6,859 nucleotides of DNA from CAYNFT01 sp964396535 (GTDB lineage Bacteria; Chloroflexota; Dehalococcoidia; Dehalococcoidales; UBA2162): the NCBI GenBank assembly GCA_964396535.1, contig CAYNFT010000100.1, forward strand, positions 1-6,859. The letters are read 5' to 3'. A program made the position numbers and the translations under genes. The notes beneath the pieces are model-generated. The model was not told where the DNA came from. It was given only the letters and a program-made list of their open reading frames with translations, and did no database searches. This document shows, in pieces, positions 5,794 through 6,859 of the stretch. Positions within the stretch are counted from its first letter, which is position 1. Every line of letters starts with the position of its first letter.

Positions 5794-6765
5794 ATGATTG
5801 CTACGGTTACACTTAATCCCACCCTCGATGAATACATTATTGTGAATGGATTGATAGTGGAGGAGACCAATCGGTGGGTCAGGCGTCGTCGCTATGCTGG
5901 AGGTAAAGGCATTGATGTGTCACGGGCTATCCACGAGATGGATGGCCTAACCATAGCCTATGGATTCATAGGCGGTACTAATGGCAGAGCTGTGGAAATA
6001 TTGCTTGATGAAGACGAGGTACTATTTAGTTTCACCCCTGTTAAGCAAGAAACACGCACCAATTTCGTTATCGTTGATGCTAAAACAAACCAGCAGACGA
6101 TAATTGGCGCTCCTGGTCCTAAAATTTCTAAGAAGGAGCTTGAAAGATTTATTAGGAAAATGAGGAAAATTCGTCCAAGGCCGGATTTAGTAGTGACTAG
6201 CGGCAGCGTGCCACCCGGTGTGCCGGCGAGCATCTATTATGATATAGTCACGGACGCTAGAAGCTTTGGTGTAAGGACTATCCTCGACGCTGCCGGTCGA
6301 TGGCTGGAAGAGGGAATAAAGGCTAAGCCCTACCTTATCAAGCCTAATGTCCACGAGACTGAGACGTTGCTGGGAAGGGAACTCCCGACTGAAGAGGCAA
6401 TCATTGAGGCAGCCTTCGACCTTTTGGACATGGGTGTTGAGATAGTTGTCATCTCCAGAGGAAAAGACGGCATTATTGCTGCTACTAAAAACAATCTTTA
6501 TAAGGCTATTTCTCCCAAAGTAAAAGTGCGAAGTGCTGTAGGAGCTGGTGACTGCACAGTAGCCGGGCTAGCCTTGAGGCTAGCTCGTAAAGAGCCATTG
6601 ATAGAAGCCTGCCGGTTGGGAGTGGCTATGGGGGCTGCTGCAGTGTTAACACCGGGTACCGAGTTGTGCCGCAGGGCTGATGTAGAAAGACTGCTACCAA
6701 AAGTGAAAGTTTGGGAGATGCCATTTAAGCGGCAGGCTAAGACTTCCTCCACTGCCAGTAGCTAA
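5794..6765 (+). CDS. PfkB-family phosphofructokinase (Pfk-2 / 1-phosphofructokinase type)
   Basis: ATP-dependent kinase of the ribokinase fold that phosphorylates a phosphorylated hexose, most likely fructose 6-phosphate or fructose 1-phosphate; cytoplasmic. The 323 aa begin with LNPTLDEYI (sugar-binding Asp12), then AGGKGIDVSRAI (35-46), SGSVPPGV (136-143), KPNVHETE (183-190), and the PfkB signature SAVGAGDCTVAGLA (247-260), where GAGD forms the anion hole and D253 is the catalytic base. GVAMGAAAV plus PGTELC near the end recalls E. coli Pfk-2 more than LacC. The usual GGKGxN has Asp41 for Asn, which might affect substrate choice. ATG 5794 has GGAGAG at 5783-5788, spacing 5. The last dozen residues (RQAKTSSTASS) look like a disordered tail. 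No PTS or fru regulator genes are visible, which leaves the substrate undecided. Monocistronic as far as can be seen. Confidence 0.92.
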   Translation: MIATVTLNPTLDEYIIVNGLIVEETNRWVRRRRYAGGKGIDVSRAIHEMDGLTIAYGFIGGTNGRAVEILLDEDEVLFSFTPVKQETRTNFVIVDAKTNQQTIIGAPGPKISKKELERFIRKMRKIRPRPDLVVTSGSVPPGVPASIYYDIVTDARSFGVRTILDAAGRWLEEGIKAKPYLIKPNVHETETLLGRELPTEEAIIEAAFDLLDMGVEIVVISRGKDGIIAATKNNLYKAISPKVKVRSAVGAGDCTVAGLALRLARKEPLIEACRLGVAMGAAAVLTPGTELCRRADVERLLPKVKVWEMPFKRQAKTSSTASS

Positions 6766-6787
6766 GGAGTGCCAATTAACCAATCTG

Positions 6788-6859
6788 CTATAGGATTAGG
6801 TTCAATAGTCCTCCTACCAGCAAGGCAGAGGTAATCATTATTCCCGCCGATTTGAGCAT
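6788..6859 (-). CDS. Possible C-terminal end of a membrane protein (runs off right edge)
   Basis: Reading leftwards from the edge, 23 codons encode a very hydrophobic stretch (GIMITSALLVGGLLNLIL) closed by TAG at 6788-6790. It looks like a terminal transmembrane helix of a gene starting beyond the window and converging on the kinase gene, 22 bases from its stop. It is too short to assign a family and could be a chance open frame. Confidence 0.4.
   Translation of the reverse strand: MLKSAGIMITSALLVGGLLNLIL

Noticed and set aside
1..6859. CRISPR array, tRNA or rRNA genes, phage or defence system
   Set aside because: No regularly spaced repeats, no tRNA-like fold or ribosomal sequence, and no nuclease, helicase or phage structural motifs were seen.

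Overview
The window is bacterial, about 47% G+C by eye, with tightly packed genes and several non-ATG starts (TTG, GTG, probably ATT). It carries ispH, so the organism uses the non-mevalonate isoprenoid pathway, next to plsC. A cytoplasmic molybdenum/tungsten oxidoreductase pair lies beside an acyl-CoA dehydrogenase. This suggests an anaerobe, and an uncultured Chloroflexi (Dehalococcoidia-like) lineage fits best. That placement is an inference from gene style and recalled similarity, not from a marker gene.

Layout. (1) 1-432, minus: the N-terminal 144 codons of an acyl-CoA dehydrogenase that runs off the left edge. (2) 433-788: a regulatory region between divergent genes, with a candidate promoter on each strand, TCAC/GTGA half-sites between them, and a leader able to fold on the dehydrogenase side. 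(3) 789-3415, plus: a two-gene operon encoding a bis-MGD oxidoreductase and a four-cluster ferredoxin-type electron-transfer subunit, overlapping by ATGA. (4) 3442-3540, minus: a decayed fragment of an acyl-CoA dehydrogenase N-terminus, a near copy of the start of gene 1. The oxidoreductase operon therefore sits between direct repeats. (5) 3551-5616, minus: an apparent operon plsC - ispH - small lipoprotein, all overlapping. The lipoprotein is only complete if it starts at an ATT codon overlapping the ispH stop. (6) 5617-5793: divergent sigma-70-type promoters. (7) 5794-6765, plus: a PfkB-family sugar-phosphate kinase. (8) 6788-6859, minus: probably the hydrophobic C-terminus of another gene.

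How the genes work together. The oxidoreductase pair should move electrons between an unidentified substrate and a soluble carrier, since no membrane anchor or Tat signal is visible. Its neighbour suggests, but does not prove, a link to acyl-CoA metabolism. PlsC (phospholipid acylation) and IspH (isoprenoid precursors) are housekeeping membrane-lipid functions, and the PfkB protein is a central sugar-phosphate kinase. The most notable points are the repeat-flanked oxidoreductase operon with its acyl-CoA dehydrogenase remnant, the hidden lipoprotein leader, and an acetylene-hydratase-like enzyme that lacks the hydratase's key Asp.
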